Of a DNA stretch of 64,000 nucleotides, positions 1 to 9,225 are shown one piece after another (position 1 is the first letter of the stretch; each line of letters starts with the position of its first letter). A model generated the notes under the pieces. It did not search any database, was not told the DNA's origin, and saw nothing but the letters and a program-made list of their open reading frames with translations. The stretch lies in assembly GCF_916618915.1 (NCBI RefSeq), contig NZ_CAKAKE010000001.1:558001-622000 (forward strand). Direction: 5' to 3'. This DNA is from Stenotrophomonas sp. Marseille-Q4652 (GTDB lineage: Bacteria; Pseudomonadota; Gammaproteobacteria; Xanthomonadales; Xanthomonadaceae). A program made the translations under genes and the position numbers.

Positions 1-492
1 CTGCAGAGCCCGCTGTCCACCAGTGCCTACCTTGTGCCGGCGATGGAGCTGCTCGATCACGGCCTGCGCCCGGAAATCCTGCTCACGCCCAGCGACACGC
101 CCGCGCGGGACTCGGTGGGCTACGTGCTGGCGCGCAGCGAGCTCAACATCTCCACCTACGTGCACAAGGGCATGGTCGACGCCGGCGTGGTCAGCGATAT
201 CGACTGGTCCCGCGAGCGCAGCGTGCCGGCCGCCTTCCGCCGCGACTTCCGCATCATCCACACGACCGAGCCCTATCCGCGTGCGATCGAGATGGTGCGG
301 GCCGACCTCGAACCGCGGGTGCGCGAGCGCCTGCGCCAGGTCCTGCTGCAGGCCGCGGATGATCCCAAGGCGCGGCCAGCCCTGGAGAAGTTCTTTGGGA
401 CCTCGCGGTTCCACCCGGTGGATTCGGTCACCCGCCAGCGCCTGGACCACCTCAAGGCCGCGCTGCTGCGGATCCGGATGGAAGTCGAATGA
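1..492 (+). CDS. PhnD-like periplasmic substrate-binding protein, C-terminal part
   Basis: The reading frame is open from the window edge, so the N-terminus, including any signal peptide, lies outside. About 163 residues are visible. They include a PLSTSAYLVPA segment and a tail rich in charged helices, which fit the C-terminal lobe of the PhnD/phosphate-phosphite-phosphonate binding-protein family. Such proteins bind a ligand in the periplasm for an ABC transporter or a membrane sensor. No permease or ATPase gene follows. Instead the stop codon overlaps the start of a membrane GGDEF/EAL gene (ATGA), which suggests that this protein feeds a ligand signal to that enzyme. The ligand cannot be read from the fragment. 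Family call moderate, sensor role inferred. Confidence 0.65.
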   Translation: MQSPLSTSAYLVPAMELLDHGLRPEILLTPSDTPARDSVGYVLARSELNISTYVHKGMVDAGVVSDIDWSRERSVPAAFRRDFRIIHTTEPYPRAIEMVRADLEPRVRERLRQVLLQAADDPKARPALEKFFGTSRFHPVDSVTRQRLDHLKAALLRIRMEVE

Positions 493-2624
493 AGTCCCCT
501 CGATTCGGACTGCAGGCGCGTTACCTGCTCGGCATGGGCGCCGCCCTGGTCGTGGTGGTCGCGATCGTGGCGATGATGCTCGGCCGCCAGACCTCGATGC
601 AGCGCGAGGTGCGCGAGCTGAGCGGCAGCGTGATCCACGCGCTTTACGACCGCAGCGTGCGTGCGCGCGGCGAGGCGCTGGCCACCCAGCTGGCCAATAC
701 CCTGGCCAACCCGCTGTACTACTCCGACCTGGAGACCATCGGTGCGCTGGTGCGCAACACCGCCAGCCAGCCGATAGTGAGCTACGTCCAGGTCTACGAC
801 CCCAAGGGCAGGCTCATCCACGACGGCTCGGTGGACGTGGCCGGCTATGGCCGCGAGATGCAGGATCCATTCGCCAGGGCTGCCATCGGTGCCGATGGGC
901 TGGTGGTGCAGGAAAGCGCGATGGTGCTGGACACTTCCGCCCCGATCAGGATCGGCAACCAGAACATCGGCGGCGTGCGCGTCGGCATGTCGCTGCAGGA
1001 GATCCGCAGCCTGGAGTCGCGCGCCAACGTCCTGCTCGGCGAACGGCTGGAGACGATCGGCAAGCGCCACCTGGGCTGGGTGGCGCTGATGCTGTTGGCG
1101 CTGGTGGCGATCTGCGTGGTGCTGGCCGTGTACGTGCAGCGCACCCTGGTGCAGCCGATCCGCTGGCTGGCCGCCGCCGCGCGCCAGATCGAGGGCGGCG
1201 ACTACGCCATCATCCTGCCCAAGCGCTACCGCAACGACGAGGTCGGCGAGCTGGTGCAGGCTTTCGGCCGCATGAGCGAGAGCATCGCCCGGCATGACCG
1301 CGAAGTGCGGCACATGGCCTACACCGATGCGCTGACCGGGCTGACCAACCGCCTGGCGTTCCGCGAGACGCTGGACCACCGGATGATGGCGGCCCGCACT
1401 TCCGGCCAGCGGCTGGCGCTGCTGTTTGCCGACATCGACGACTTCAAGCGGGTCAACGACACCATGGGCCATGAGGCCGGTGACCAGGCCCTGCTGCAGT
1501 TCGCCGAGCGCATCAACGACGCGGTGGCCCAGACCGGAGGCGACGACGCGCTGGTGGCGCGTTTTGGCGGCGACGAGTTCGTGATCCTGCTCAGCGACGG
1601 CGAGGTGGCCACCTCGGCCATGCAGCTGGCCGAAGTGCTGGTGCGCGAACTGGGCCGGCCGCTGACGGTGCTGGGGCGCGAGGTGTTCCTGGGCACCTCG
1701 ATCGGCATCACCCTGTTCCCGGACGATGCCGCCGATGCGACGTCGCTGTTGAAGAACGGCGACATCGCCATGTACCAGGCCAAGGTCGCCGGCAAGAACT
1801 GCTACCGCTACTACAGCCGGGCGATGGACCATGCGGTCGAGCGCCGCGTGCACATGGAGCAGGAGCTGCGCGGTGCGTGGGAGCGCGGCGAGCTGCACCT
1901 GGTCTACCAGCCGATCTACCGCACCCGCGACCGCAGCCTGGTCGGCGTGGAGACCCTGCTGCGCTGGCAGCACCCGGAACTGGGCGCGATCCCGCCGTCG
2001 GTGTTCATCGACGTGGCCGAGCAGAGTGGCCTGATCGAGACGCTGGGGCCGAAGGTGCTGCGTGCCGCCTGCATGGAGGCACGCCAGTGGCAGCAGTACG
2101 CCGGCGGCTCCGGGCTGTTCGTGTCGGTCAACGTCTCGCCGCGGCAGTTGCGCGGCGGTGACCTGGCCGAAATGGTGGCCGACGTGCTGCGCGAATCCGG
2201 GCTGCCGGCTTCGCGCCTGCACCTGGAGCTGACCGAGACCGCGGTAATCGGTGACGAGATGCTGGCCGCCGCGCTGCTGGACAAGCTGCACCGTACCGGC
2301 GTGAAGGTGTGGCTGGACGATTTCGGTACCGGCTTCTCCGGCCTGAGCCACCTGCGCCAGGTGCCGGTCGACGGCGTGAAGATCGACAAGAGCTTCGTCG
2401 CCGACCTGCAGCGTGATCCGGACGACCTGGCCCTGACCACGGCGATCATCGCCATGGCCCATGCGCTGGGCATCACCGTGGTGGCCGAGGGCATCGAGCA
2501 GGAAGCGCAGTTCGACCTGCTGTGCCAGCGCGGCTGCGACCTGGGCCAGGGCTACTGGCTGAGCCGGCCGCTGACCTCGACCGACCTGGTGCAACTGATC
2601 ACCCGCGAGCACGTGGCCTGCTGA
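489..2624 (+). CDS. Membrane-bound HAMP-GGDEF-EAL cyclic-di-GMP enzyme
   Basis: 711 residues. A transmembrane segment at about 10-30 and another at about 197-216 flank a periplasmic sensor region. A HAMP linker follows (about 217-270), then a GGDEF domain with an intact GGDEF motif at 360-364 and an EAL domain. The signature EAL triplet reads ETL (E488), but the catalytic Glu is kept, as are the ELTE, DDFGTG, KIDKSF and AEGIE motifs, so phosphodiesterase activity is plausible alongside diguanylate cyclase activity. The gene overlaps the upstream binding-protein gene by four bases (ATGA), so the two are translationally coupled. The periplasmic region probably senses that protein. The direction of net activity cannot be judged from sequence. 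Confidence 0.9.
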   Translation: MKSPRFGLQARYLLGMGAALVVVVAIVAMMLGRQTSMQREVRELSGSVIHALYDRSVRARGEALATQLANTLANPLYYSDLETIGALVRNTASQPIVSYVQVYDPKGRLIHDGSVDVAGYGREMQDPFARAAIGADGLVVQESAMVLDTSAPIRIGNQNIGGVRVGMSLQEIRSLESRANVLLGERLETIGKRHLGWVALMLLALVAICVVLAVYVQRTLVQPIRWLAAAARQIEGGDYAIILPKRYRNDEVGELVQAFGRMSESIARHDREVRHMAYTDALTGLTNRLAFRETLDHRMMAARTSGQRLALLFADIDDFKRVNDTMGHEAGDQALLQFAERINDAVAQTGGDDALVARFGGDEFVILLSDGEVATSAMQLAEVLVRELGRPLTVLGREVFLGTSIGITLFPDDAADATSLLKNGDIAMYQAKVAGKNCYRYYSRAMDHAVERRVHMEQELRGAWERGELHLVYQPIYRTRDRSLVGVETLLRWQHPELGAIPPSVFIDVAEQSGLIETLGPKVLRAACMEARQWQQYAGGSGLFVSVNVSPRQLRGGDLAEMVADVLRESGLPASRLHLELTETAVIGDEMLAAALLDKLHRTGVKVWLDDFGTGFSGLSHLRQVPVDGVKIDKSFVADLQRDPDDLALTTAIIAMAHALGITVVAEGIEQEAQFDLLCQRGCDLGQGYWLSRPLTSTDLVQLITREHVAC

Positions 2625-2657
2625 GCCGTCGTGCCGCGGCCAGCGACAGCCCGATGG

Positions 2658-3686
2658 TTACAGCGGGCGCTTGCTGGTATCGCCGGCGATCTCGCGCACC
2701 AGCTTGGGCACCAGGTAGCCGGACAGGTGGGCCATCAGCCCGGCGTGGAGTTCCAGCGCACGTTCGTCGCTGACCTCGAAATGGGCCACGCCCTGCACCC
2801 GGTCCAGCTGGAACAGGTAGTAGGGCAGCACGCCGGCGGCAAAGCTGCGCTCGCTCAGCGCAATCAGCTCGGGCAGGGCGTCGTTGACCCCGCGCAGCAG
2901 CACGGCCTGGTTCAATAGGTGCACCCCGGCGCCGCGCAGGCGCGCCATGGCCTGGTCCACCGCCGCGTCGAACTCATTGGCGTGGTTGGCGTGGATCACG
3001 AACGCGACCGGCCACGGCAGCGAGGCCAACCAGCGCACCAGGTCATCGTCCACGCGCTCGGGCAGCACCACTGGCAGGCGGCTGTGGATGCGCAGCCGCT
3101 TCAGGTGCGGGACCGCGCGCAGCGCGTCCGTCAGCTCCGCCAGCTTGTGGGTGGCCAGGGACAGCGGGTCGCCGCCGGAGAGGATCACCTCGTCGATGTC
3201 CGGATCGGTCGCGATTGCCGCCACCGCCTCGTGCCAGTTGCCACGCGCGGCGTTCTCGGCGGCGTAGTCGAAGTGGCGGCGGAAACAGTAACGGCAGTGC
3301 ACCGCGCAACTGCCGGTTGTCACCAGCAGGGCGCGGCCACGGTATTTCTGGATGACGCCGGTGGCCTTCCTGGCCGGACCGTCGCCAACTGCGTCCAGGG
3401 AGAAACCCTCGACCAGGCGCATTTCGTCGTCGATCGGCAGCACCTGGCGCAGCAGCGGGTCGTTGGCATCGCCCACGCGCATGCGCGAGACGAAGGCCTC
3501 CGGCACCCGCATCGGGAACTGCGCCAGTGCCTCGGCCGAGACGCCCAGCATCGCCGGATCCAGCTGCAAGCGGGCCAGCAGGGCCATCGGATCACGCAGC
3601 GCCTGTCGCCATGCGAGCTGCCAGCGCGACGCGGGAACGGGCGTGATGGCTTGTTCTGGAGTGGCGAGGGGGGCTGCGGTTATCAT
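2658..3686 (-). CDS. epmB: EF-P (R)-beta-lysylation enzyme EpmB, radical SAM lysine 2,3-aminomutase family
   Basis: 342 residues. The radical-SAM cluster motif CxxxCxxC is present as C127, C131 and C134, followed by FRRHF as in KamA/EpmB proteins. EpmB converts (S)-alpha-lysine to (R)-beta-lysine, which EpmA attaches to elongation factor P. The length matches EpmB and is shorter than clostridial lysine aminomutase. The gene lies back to back with efp, with 99 bp between the two starts, so modifier and target probably share a regulatory region. That linkage is the main argument for EpmB rather than a catabolic aminomutase. epmA is not in the window. Confidence 0.92.
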   Translation of the reverse strand: MITAAPLATPEQAITPVPASRWQLAWRQALRDPMALLARLQLDPAMLGVSAEALAQFPMRVPEAFVSRMRVGDANDPLLRQVLPIDDEMRLVEGFSLDAVGDGPARKATGVIQKYRGRALLVTTGSCAVHCRYCFRRHFDYAAENAARGNWHEAVAAIATDPDIDEVILSGGDPLSLATHKLAELTDALRAVPHLKRLRIHSRLPVVLPERVDDDLVRWLASLPWPVAFVIHANHANEFDAAVDQAMARLRGAGVHLLNQAVLLRGVNDALPELIALSERSFAAGVLPYYLFQLDRVQGVAHFEVSDERALELHAGLMAHLSGYLVPKLVREIAGDTSKRPL

Positions 3687-3785
3687 TGGCGGTCAGGAAA
3701 ACAAAGTGCCCGTCAGTCGCGGCGGGCTGTCCATTCTATCCGGCCGGCCGCCCCCGCGCGGCGGTTTTGCCCCCAGGAGTACTGC

Positions 3786-4352
3786 ATGGCCACTTATGGC
3801 ATGAACGACGTCAAGAACGGGATGAAGATCCTGATCAACAACGAACCGGCGATCATCAACGAAACCGACTACGTCAAGCCGGGCAAGGGCCAGGCCTTCA
3901 CCCGCGTGCGCTACCGCCTGATCAAGTCCGGCCGCGTGCAGGAAATCACCATGAAGTCGACCGACTCGGTGGAAGGCGCCGACGTCGTTGATACCGACAT
4001 GCAGTACCTGTACAGCGACGGCGAGTACTGGCACTTCATGCAGCAGGAAACCTTCGAGCAGGTCCAGGCCGACAAGGCCGGCATGGCCGGCGCCGAGAAG
4101 TGGCTCAAGGGCGAGGAGGACTGCGTCGTGACCCTGTGGAACGGCACCCCGATCGCCGTGCAGCCGCCGAATTTCGTCGAGCTGAAGATCGTCGAGACCG
4201 ATCCGGGCGTGCGTGGTGACACCTCGGGCGGCGGCGGCAAGCCGGCCACCCTGGAAACCGGCGCCGTGGTCCGCGTGCCGCTGTTCGTCGGCCAGGACGA
4301 AGTGATCAAGGTCGACACCCGTTCGGGTGAATACGTCTCGCGCGTCAAGTAA
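3786..4352 (+). CDS. efp: Elongation factor P
   Basis: 188 residues, the usual EF-P length. It begins [15 protein letters not shown] and has the modified-lysine loop [10 protein letters not shown], with the target residue at K34 as in E. coli. EF-P binds between the P and E sites of stalled ribosomes and relieves stalling at consecutive prolines. The start is the ATG at 3786 (AGGAG about 9 bases upstream). Longer in-frame extensions upstream run antisense to epmB and are rejected. Divergent epmB supports beta-lysylation of K34. Confidence 0.98.
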   Translation: MATYGMNDVKNGMKILINNEPAIINETDYVKPGKGQAFTRVRYRLIKSGRVQEITMKSTDSVEGADVVDTDMQYLYSDGEYWHFMQQETFEQVQADKAGMAGAEKWLKGEEDCVVTLWNGTPIAVQPPNFVELKIVETDPGVRGDTSGGGGKPATLETGAVVRVPLFVGQDEVIKVDTRSGEYVSRVK

Positions 4353-4528
4353 GAACGCGCCAGCGCCGCATCCGGCCATGCCGGATGCCGGTGCATCCCG
4401 GTTGCCCGCCCCGCGGGCACCGGATTCCCCCGGGCCCGGCCCGGTGCGGTTGCCGAACGGCGTCAGGCGGATGATGGCCATGCGCCTTCTCGCCCCCGGT
4501 GACTTTCCCCCACGACCACGGCCGCTGC

Positions 4529-5872
4529 ATGACTGACTCCACGCCTATCCCCGAATCCTGCGACCTGCTGATCGAAGCGGGCTACGTTGTCCCGATCGAA
4601 CCGCACGCGGTGGTGCTGGAAGACCACGCGGTCGCCGTGCAGGACGGGGAGATCGTGGCCGTGCTGCCCACCGCCGAGGCGCGCCAGCGCTTCGCGCCGC
4701 GCCAGACCGTCTCGCGCCCCGATGCCGCGCTGATGCCTGGCCTGGTCAACGCGCACACCCACAACCCGATGACCCTGCTGCGCGGCGTCGCCGACGACCT
4801 GCCGCTGATGGTGTGGCTGCAGCAGCACATCTGGCCGGTGGAAGCGGCGGTGATCGGGCCCGAGTTCGTGGCCGACGGCACCACCCTGGCGATTGCCGAG
4901 ATGCTGCGCGGTGGTACGACCTGCGCCAACGAGAACTACTTCTTCCCCGACGTGCAGGCCGCGGTCTACAAGAAGCATGGGTTCCGCGCGCTGGTCGGCG
5001 CGGTTGTGATCGACTTCCCGACCGCCTGGGCCAAGAGCGACGACGAATACTTCTCCCGCGCCGGCGAGCTGCATGACCAGTGGCGCGGCGATGCGCTGAT
5101 CGGCACCGCCTTCGCCCCGCATGCGCCGTACACGGTGACCGATGCGAACTTCGAGCGGGTGCGGATGCTGTCCGACCAGCTCGACATTCCGGTGCACCTG
5201 CATACCCACGAGACCGCCCAGGAAATCAGCGACTCGATCAAGCTGCACGGTCAGCGCCCGCTGGCGCGGCTGGACCGCCTGGGCCTGGTCAACGACCGCC
5301 TGATCGCGGTCCACATGACCCAGCTGACCGACGGCGAGATCCACCTGTGCGCCGAGCGCGGGGTGTCGGTGGTGCATTGCCCCGAATCCAACCTCAAGCT
5401 GGCCTCTGGCTTCTGCCCGGCCTGCGCGCTGCAGCGGGCCGGCGTCAACCTGGCCATCGGCACCGACGGCTGCGCCTCGAACAACGACCTGGACATGTTC
5501 AGCGAGAACCGCACCGCGGCGATCCTGGCCAAGGCCGTGGCCGACGACGCCACCGCGCTGGATGCGGCCACCACTTTGCGCGCGGCCACCCTGGGTGGCG
5601 CACGCGCGCTGGGCTTTGGCGACCGCATCGGTTCGATCGAGGTCGGCAAGCAGGCCGACCTGGTCTGCGTGGACCTGTCGGCGCTGGAAACCCAGCCGCT
5701 GCACCACGTGCTGTCGCAGCTGGTGTACGCCGCCGGCCGCCACCAGGTCAGCGACGTGTGGATTGCCGGCCAGCCCAAGCTGGTGCGGCGCGAGCTGGTC
5801 GGCATGGATACCGCCGCGCTGGTGGCCAATGCCCGCCAATGGCGCGACCGCATCCGCAGCGTCCGCGCCTGA
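4529..5872 (+). CDS. mtaD: Amidohydrolase, probable 5'-methylthioadenosine/S-adenosylhomocysteine deaminase
   Basis: 447 residues from the ATG at 4529. An in-frame GTG at 4499 would add ten residues that lack family character. Metal-binding motifs of the TRZ/ATZ amidohydrolases are visible: [11 protein letters not shown] near the N-terminus, HLHTHET in the middle and [14 protein letters not shown] toward the end. MtaD-type enzymes deaminate methylthioadenosine and S-adenosylhomocysteine and so recycle by-products of SAM-dependent reactions. The next gene, ubiG, is a SAM-dependent methyltransferase that produces S-adenosylhomocysteine, which suits this role. A related aminohydrolase on another substrate remains possible. 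Confidence 0.8.
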   Translation: MTDSTPIPESCDLLIEAGYVVPIEPHAVVLEDHAVAVQDGEIVAVLPTAEARQRFAPRQTVSRPDAALMPGLVNAHTHNPMTLLRGVADDLPLMVWLQQHIWPVEAAVIGPEFVADGTTLAIAEMLRGGTTCANENYFFPDVQAAVYKKHGFRALVGAVVIDFPTAWAKSDDEYFSRAGELHDQWRGDALIGTAFAPHAPYTVTDANFERVRMLSDQLDIPVHLHTHETAQEISDSIKLHGQRPLARLDRLGLVNDRLIAVHMTQLTDGEIHLCAERGVSVVHCPESNLKLASGFCPACALQRAGVNLAIGTDGCASNNDLDMFSENRTAAILAKAVADDATALDAATTLRAATLGGARALGFGDRIGSIEVGKQADLVCVDLSALETQPLHHVLSQLVYAAGRHQVSDVWIAGQPKLVRRELVGMDTAALVANARQWRDRIRSVRA

Positions 5873-5922
5873 GACACTCCCGGGGCGCGCCGCCAAGGCG
5901 TGCCCGCAGAAGGAACCACGAC

Positions 5923-6651
5923 ATGAATGCGTCCAGCGACAACGTTTCCTCCAACTACGATCAGGCCGAACTGGACAAGTTCGCGGCGCTGGCCAACCGC
6001 TGGTGGGACGCAGACGGCCCGCAGAAGCCGCTGCATGCGCTCAACCCGGTCCGCCTGAAGTACGTCGCCGACCGTGCCCCGCTGCGTGGTGCCAAGGTGC
6101 TGGACATCGGGTGCGGTGGCGGCCTGCTCAGCGAAGCGCTGGCCCGCGAGGGCGCCGAGGTGACCGCCATCGACCTGGCCCCGGAACTGGTCAAGGTCGC
6201 GCGCCTGCACGGCCTGGAAAGTGGCGTGTCCGTCGACTACCGGGTGCAGGCTGCCGAGGACCTGGCCGCCGAGCAGCCGGAAGCCTACGACGTGGTCACC
6301 TGCATGGAGATGCTCGAGCACGTGCCCGATCCGGGTGCGATCATCGAGGCCTGCCGGCGCCTGCTCAAGCCCGGTGGCCAGCTGTTCCTGTCCACCATCA
6401 ACCGCACCCCGGCCGCGTTCGCGGTGGCCGTGGTCGGTGCCGAGTACATCGCCCGGTTGCTGCCGCGTGGCACCCACCACTACCAGGACTTCATCAAGCC
6501 GGCCGAACTCGGACGCTGGCTGCGCGAGGCCGGCCTGCAGCTGCAGGACGTCAGCGGCATGGCCTACGAGCCGTGGCGCAACCGCGCACGGCTGAGCTCG
6601 CGCACCGACATCAATTACCTGGCCCACGCGGTCAAGCCGGGCCAGGCGTGA
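5923..6651 (+). CDS. ubiG: Ubiquinone biosynthesis O-methyltransferase UbiG
   Basis: 242 residues. The SAM-binding motif [13 protein letters not shown] is present, followed by the UbiG-typical stretch around [20 protein letters not shown] and the [10 protein letters not shown] segment. UbiG carries out both O-methylations of the ubiquinone ring at the inner face of the cytoplasmic membrane. The start at 5923 lies 50 bp after mtaD and has AAGGAA upstream. Its stop codon overlaps the GTG start of gph, a gene pair common in gammaproteobacteria. Confidence 0.96.
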   Translation: MNASSDNVSSNYDQAELDKFAALANRWWDADGPQKPLHALNPVRLKYVADRAPLRGAKVLDIGCGGGLLSEALAREGAEVTAIDLAPELVKVARLHGLESGVSVDYRVQAAEDLAAEQPEAYDVVTCMEMLEHVPDPGAIIEACRRLLKPGGQLFLSTINRTPAAFAVAVVGAEYIARLLPRGTHHYQDFIKPAELGRWLREAGLQLQDVSGMAYEPWRNRARLSSRTDINYLAHAVKPGQA

Positions 6652-7337
6652 CCGCCACGGCTTACCCAGCGGTGGTGCTGTTCGACCTCGACGGCACCCT
6701 GCTGGACAGCGCACCGGACTTCATCGCCACCGCCAATGCCATGCGCCAGGCACGTGGCCTGTCGCCGATGGCGCTGGAGCAGCTGCGCCCGGTAGTTTCC
6801 AAGGGGTCGCGGGCGATGCTGGCCGAAGCCTTCAGCGACCTGCCGGCCCACGAGCGCGAAGCGCTGGTGCCGGCATTCCTGCGCACTTACGAGGCGCTGA
6901 TCGGCCAGCACGCCGGCCTGTTCGAGGGCGTGGCCGAACTGCTGCAGGCGCTGGAGCAGGCCGGCAGCCGCTGGGGCATCGTCACCAACAAGCCCGAGTA
7001 CCTGGCGCGGCTGATCCTGCCGCAGCTGGGCTGGGAGCAGCGCTGCGCGGTGCTGATCGGCGGCGACACCCTGGCCGAGCGCAAGCCGCATCCGCTGCCC
7101 CTGCTGGAAGCCGCGCGCCGGCTCGATACCGCCCCGGGCGCCTGCGTCTACGTCGGTGACGACGAGCGCGACATCCTCGCCGCGCGTGCCGCTGGCATGC
7201 CGTCGGTGGCCGCGCTGTGGGGCTATCGCCTGGACAGCGATGACCCGCTGGCCTGGCAGGCCGATCGTATCTGCGAGTACCCGCAGCAACTCTGGCAGGT
7301 CCAGGCGTGGCCGCTGGCCGCCGCGGCCGTGGTCTGA
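6648..7337 (+). CDS. gph: Phosphoglycolate phosphatase, HAD superfamily
   Basis: 229 residues starting at a GTG that overlaps the ubiG stop (GTGA). HAD motif I is [10 protein letters not shown], motif II is in the IVTNKPE segment, motif III Lys is in [10 protein letters not shown], and motif IV is [16 protein letters not shown]. The family removes phosphate from 2-phosphoglycolate formed during DNA repair or oxygenase side reactions. HAD phosphatases next to ubiG are usually of the Gph/MupP group. A MupP role (MurNAc-6-phosphate phosphatase, cell-wall recycling) is therefore an alternative that sequence reading alone cannot exclude. Confidence 0.85.
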   Translation: MTATAYPAVVLFDLDGTLLDSAPDFIATANAMRQARGLSPMALEQLRPVVSKGSRAMLAEAFSDLPAHEREALVPAFLRTYEALIGQHAGLFEGVAELLQALEQAGSRWGIVTNKPEYLARLILPQLGWEQRCAVLIGGDTLAERKPHPLPLLEAARRLDTAPGACVYVGDDERDILAARAAGMPSVAALWGYRLDSDDPLAWQADRICEYPQQLWQVQAWPLAAAAVV

Positions 7338-7361
7338 TCCATCCGTTTTCGAGGTAATGAC

Positions 7362-8042
7362 GTGAGCAGTGGGCTGGACAGTTTCGTGGACAAGTGGCGG
7401 GCACGCTGGCCCGAGTGGGCGTTCGTCGAGCGCTTCGTCGATCCGGCCCATCGCGACCGCGCGGTGGCGTGGTTCGCCCTGCTGCAGGAATTCGACGACA
7501 TCCTCAACGTCAGCAGCGACCCGACTCCGTCCGACGCCAAGCTGGCCTGGTGGGGTGAGGAGCTGCGAAGCTGGGCCGGGCAGCGTTCGCGGCATCCACT
7601 GGGGCGGGTGCTCGAGCCGGTCCGCGCGCCGTGGGCGCAGCTGGCCGAGAGCCTGCCGTCGCTGATCGACGCGCGCGAGCGTCCGGCCGATCCGGCCCAG
7701 GCGCGTGCGCAGCTGGCAGGGTTTGCCGAGGCCGTGGCCGAGGTCGAGGCCGCGGTGTTCGATGTGCCGGTCAAGGCGGCTGCCGCCCGGGCGGTGCTCG
7801 ACCAGATGCTGGCGCAGCGGGTACAGGAGCGCGGTATTGCCGCCGTGCCGGCAAGCACCGACGAGGCCCGGTGGCAGCAGCAGCTGCTTGGCGGCTGGCC
7901 GGGCCGGGTCGCCGGCTCGCGTCCGCGCCGGCTGTATTCCTCGCTTGCACGGGCGCGCCTGCAGGCCCGGCTCAAGGGCGGTGAATTCCAGCCCAGCCCG
8001 GCGGCGATGCTGCTGCGCAGCTGGTGGGCCGCGCGCGGCTGA
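7362..8042 (+). CDS. Squalene/phytoene synthase-like protein
   Basis: 226 residues from a GTG start with GAGGTAA upstream. The protein is helical and rich in Ala, Arg and Trp. It contains the segment LLQEFDDILNVSSDPTPSDAKLAWW, which resembles the first part of trans-isoprenyl diphosphate synthases acting head-to-head. The classic second Asp-rich motif is not evident and the protein is shorter than true squalene or phytoene synthases (about 280-340). It may be a degenerate or non-catalytic relative. It follows gph by 24 bp, so it probably belongs to the mtaD-ubiG-gph operon. Function unknown. Confidence 0.6.
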   Translation: MSSGLDSFVDKWRARWPEWAFVERFVDPAHRDRAVAWFALLQEFDDILNVSSDPTPSDAKLAWWGEELRSWAGQRSRHPLGRVLEPVRAPWAQLAESLPSLIDARERPADPAQARAQLAGFAEAVAEVEAAVFDVPVKAAAARAVLDQMLAQRVQERGIAAVPASTDEARWQQQLLGGWPGRVAGSRPRRLYSSLARARLQARLKGGEFQPSPAAMLLRSWWAARG

Positions 8043-8150
8043 TCGATCCGGCCAGTCCTTCGCGACCTGCGGCCCGGCTGGTTTCAGTCGGGCCGCTGTC
8101 GTTCCGGGATGGGCGAGGACGGGGGACCGCTGCGCCCGTGCGATCAGGTC

Positions 8151-8423
8151 TCAGCGACCGCGCTCAAGCACCAGCAATGGGTCGATGCGCACATCGAACC
8201 GCGCCAGGCAGGAGTTTCGGTGCCGGTGATGTGACCGCGCCGCCGCGCGCCTGTGCAATGAAGCCTCAGCGGCCGCGCTCGAGTACCAGCAGAGGTCGAT
8301 GCGGACATCGAACCGCGCCATGCAGGAGTTTCGGTGTCGGTGATGTGACCGCGCCGCCGCGCGCCTGTTCAATGAAGCCTCAGCGGCCGCGCTCAAGTAC
8401 CAGCAGGGGGTCGATGCGGACAT
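8151..8423. repeat. Three tandem copies (about 114-115 bp) of the 3' end of the M23 peptidase gene
   Basis: Copies begin at 8151, 8266 and 8380, each opening with the reverse complement of a stop codon and the tail RIDPLLVLERGR, or a damaged form of it. The copy at 8380 is the real gene end. The copy at 8151 still encodes FDVRIDPLLVLERGR plus stop. The middle copy has lost a base and reads out of frame. Between tails is a shared spacer of about 65 bp. The stretch 8043-8379 holds no other gene. Units are too long, too few and without unique spacers for a CRISPR array. Slippage or unequal recombination is the likely origin. Confidence 0.85.
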
Positions 8424-9225
8424 CGAACCAGTTCATCCCCCAGTGCAAATGCGGCCCGGTGGCCCGCCCGGTCGCCCCCACGGCACCAATCACCTGACCC
8501 TGCTCGATGCGGTCGCCAACCTTCACGTCGATCCGCGACAGGTGCAGGAAGTTGGAGCTGATGCCAAAGCCGTGGTCCAGCAGCAGGGTGCCGCCGGTGA
8601 GGTACAGGTCGGGGTTGGCGAAGGTGACCACGCCGGCAGCCGGCGCCTTGACCGGGGTGCCGTTGGCCGCGGCGATGTCCATGCCCGAGTGGCCCGCACC
8701 CGGCTGGCCGTTGTAGACCCGCGCGTTGCCGAAGCGGCCGCTGATGCGGCCCTGCACCGGCCAGATGAAGCTCTGCGCGAAGTCGGTGCGCTCGTCATCG
8801 CGGCTGCGCGCCGCGGTGACCTGCGCCTGTTCGCGCTTGATCCGCTCGGCGATCGCCGGCGGCGGGTTCACCGTCTTCGGCGGCACGCCGTTGACCCGTT
8901 CCACCGGCCAGTCACGACGGGTCACCGCGATGGCGCGGGCCTCCTCGCGACCGTCCGCCAGCCGCACCTGCACCTGCAGCGGACCCGCCTCGTCGCGACC
9001 CACCCCAAACACCACCGTGCCGTAGTTGCTGACCCGCAGCGAGCGTCCGGCATGGCGCACCTGGCTGCCGGCCGGCACCTTGCCGATCACCAGCGCGCCC
9101 TGCGACACGCTGGCCGGGAACACCACGCGCTGGTCGACCAGCTGGCCGACCGGATCCTGTGCGCTCGCTTCAACCGCAACCATCGCCGGCCCGAGCAGGG
9201 CCAGCGCCACCAGCAGCACGCGCAT
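8380..9225 (-). CDS. Secreted M23-family peptidase (LytM domain)
   Basis: 281 residues with an N-terminal signal peptide (MRVLLVALALLGPAMVAVEA). A beta-rich domain follows and then a C-terminal M23/LytM domain with metal ligands in HSGMD and GPHLHWGM. Such enzymes cut peptidoglycan cross-bridges or, when degenerate, activate amidases. Here both metal motifs are intact, so activity is likely. The start ATG overlaps the pyrC stop (ATGA at 9225), which excludes the longer in-frame extension upstream. Two decayed copies of the gene's last 50 or so bases lie downstream. Confidence 0.88.
   Translation of the reverse strand: MRVLLVALALLGPAMVAVEASAQDPVGQLVDQRVVFPASVSQGALVIGKVPAGSQVRHAGRSLRVSNYGTVVFGVGRDEAGPLQVQVRLADGREEARAIAVTRRDWPVERVNGVPPKTVNPPPAIAERIKREQAQVTAARSRDDERTDFAQSFIWPVQGRISGRFGNARVYNGQPGAGHSGMDIAAANGTPVKAPAAGVVTFANPDLYLTGGTLLLDHGFGISSNFLHLSRIDVKVGDRIEQGQVIGAVGATGRATGPHLHWGMNWFDVRIDPLLVLERGR

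Noticed and set aside
273..2612. A 779-codon open frame on the minus strand across the GGDEF/EAL gene
   Set aside because: High GC leaves long antisense frames open. The plus-strand frame has complete HAMP, GGDEF and EAL motifs, while this one shows only His/Gln/Arg-rich shadow sequence.
2919..3785. In-frame extension of efp upstream of 3786
   Set aside because: It runs antisense to epmB and lacks family similarity. The ATG at 3786 gives the exact 188-residue EF-P with K34 in place.
8151..8423. CRISPR-like array
   Set aside because: Units are 114-115 bp, only three, contiguous without unique spacers, and match the neighbouring peptidase gene. No cas genes are present.
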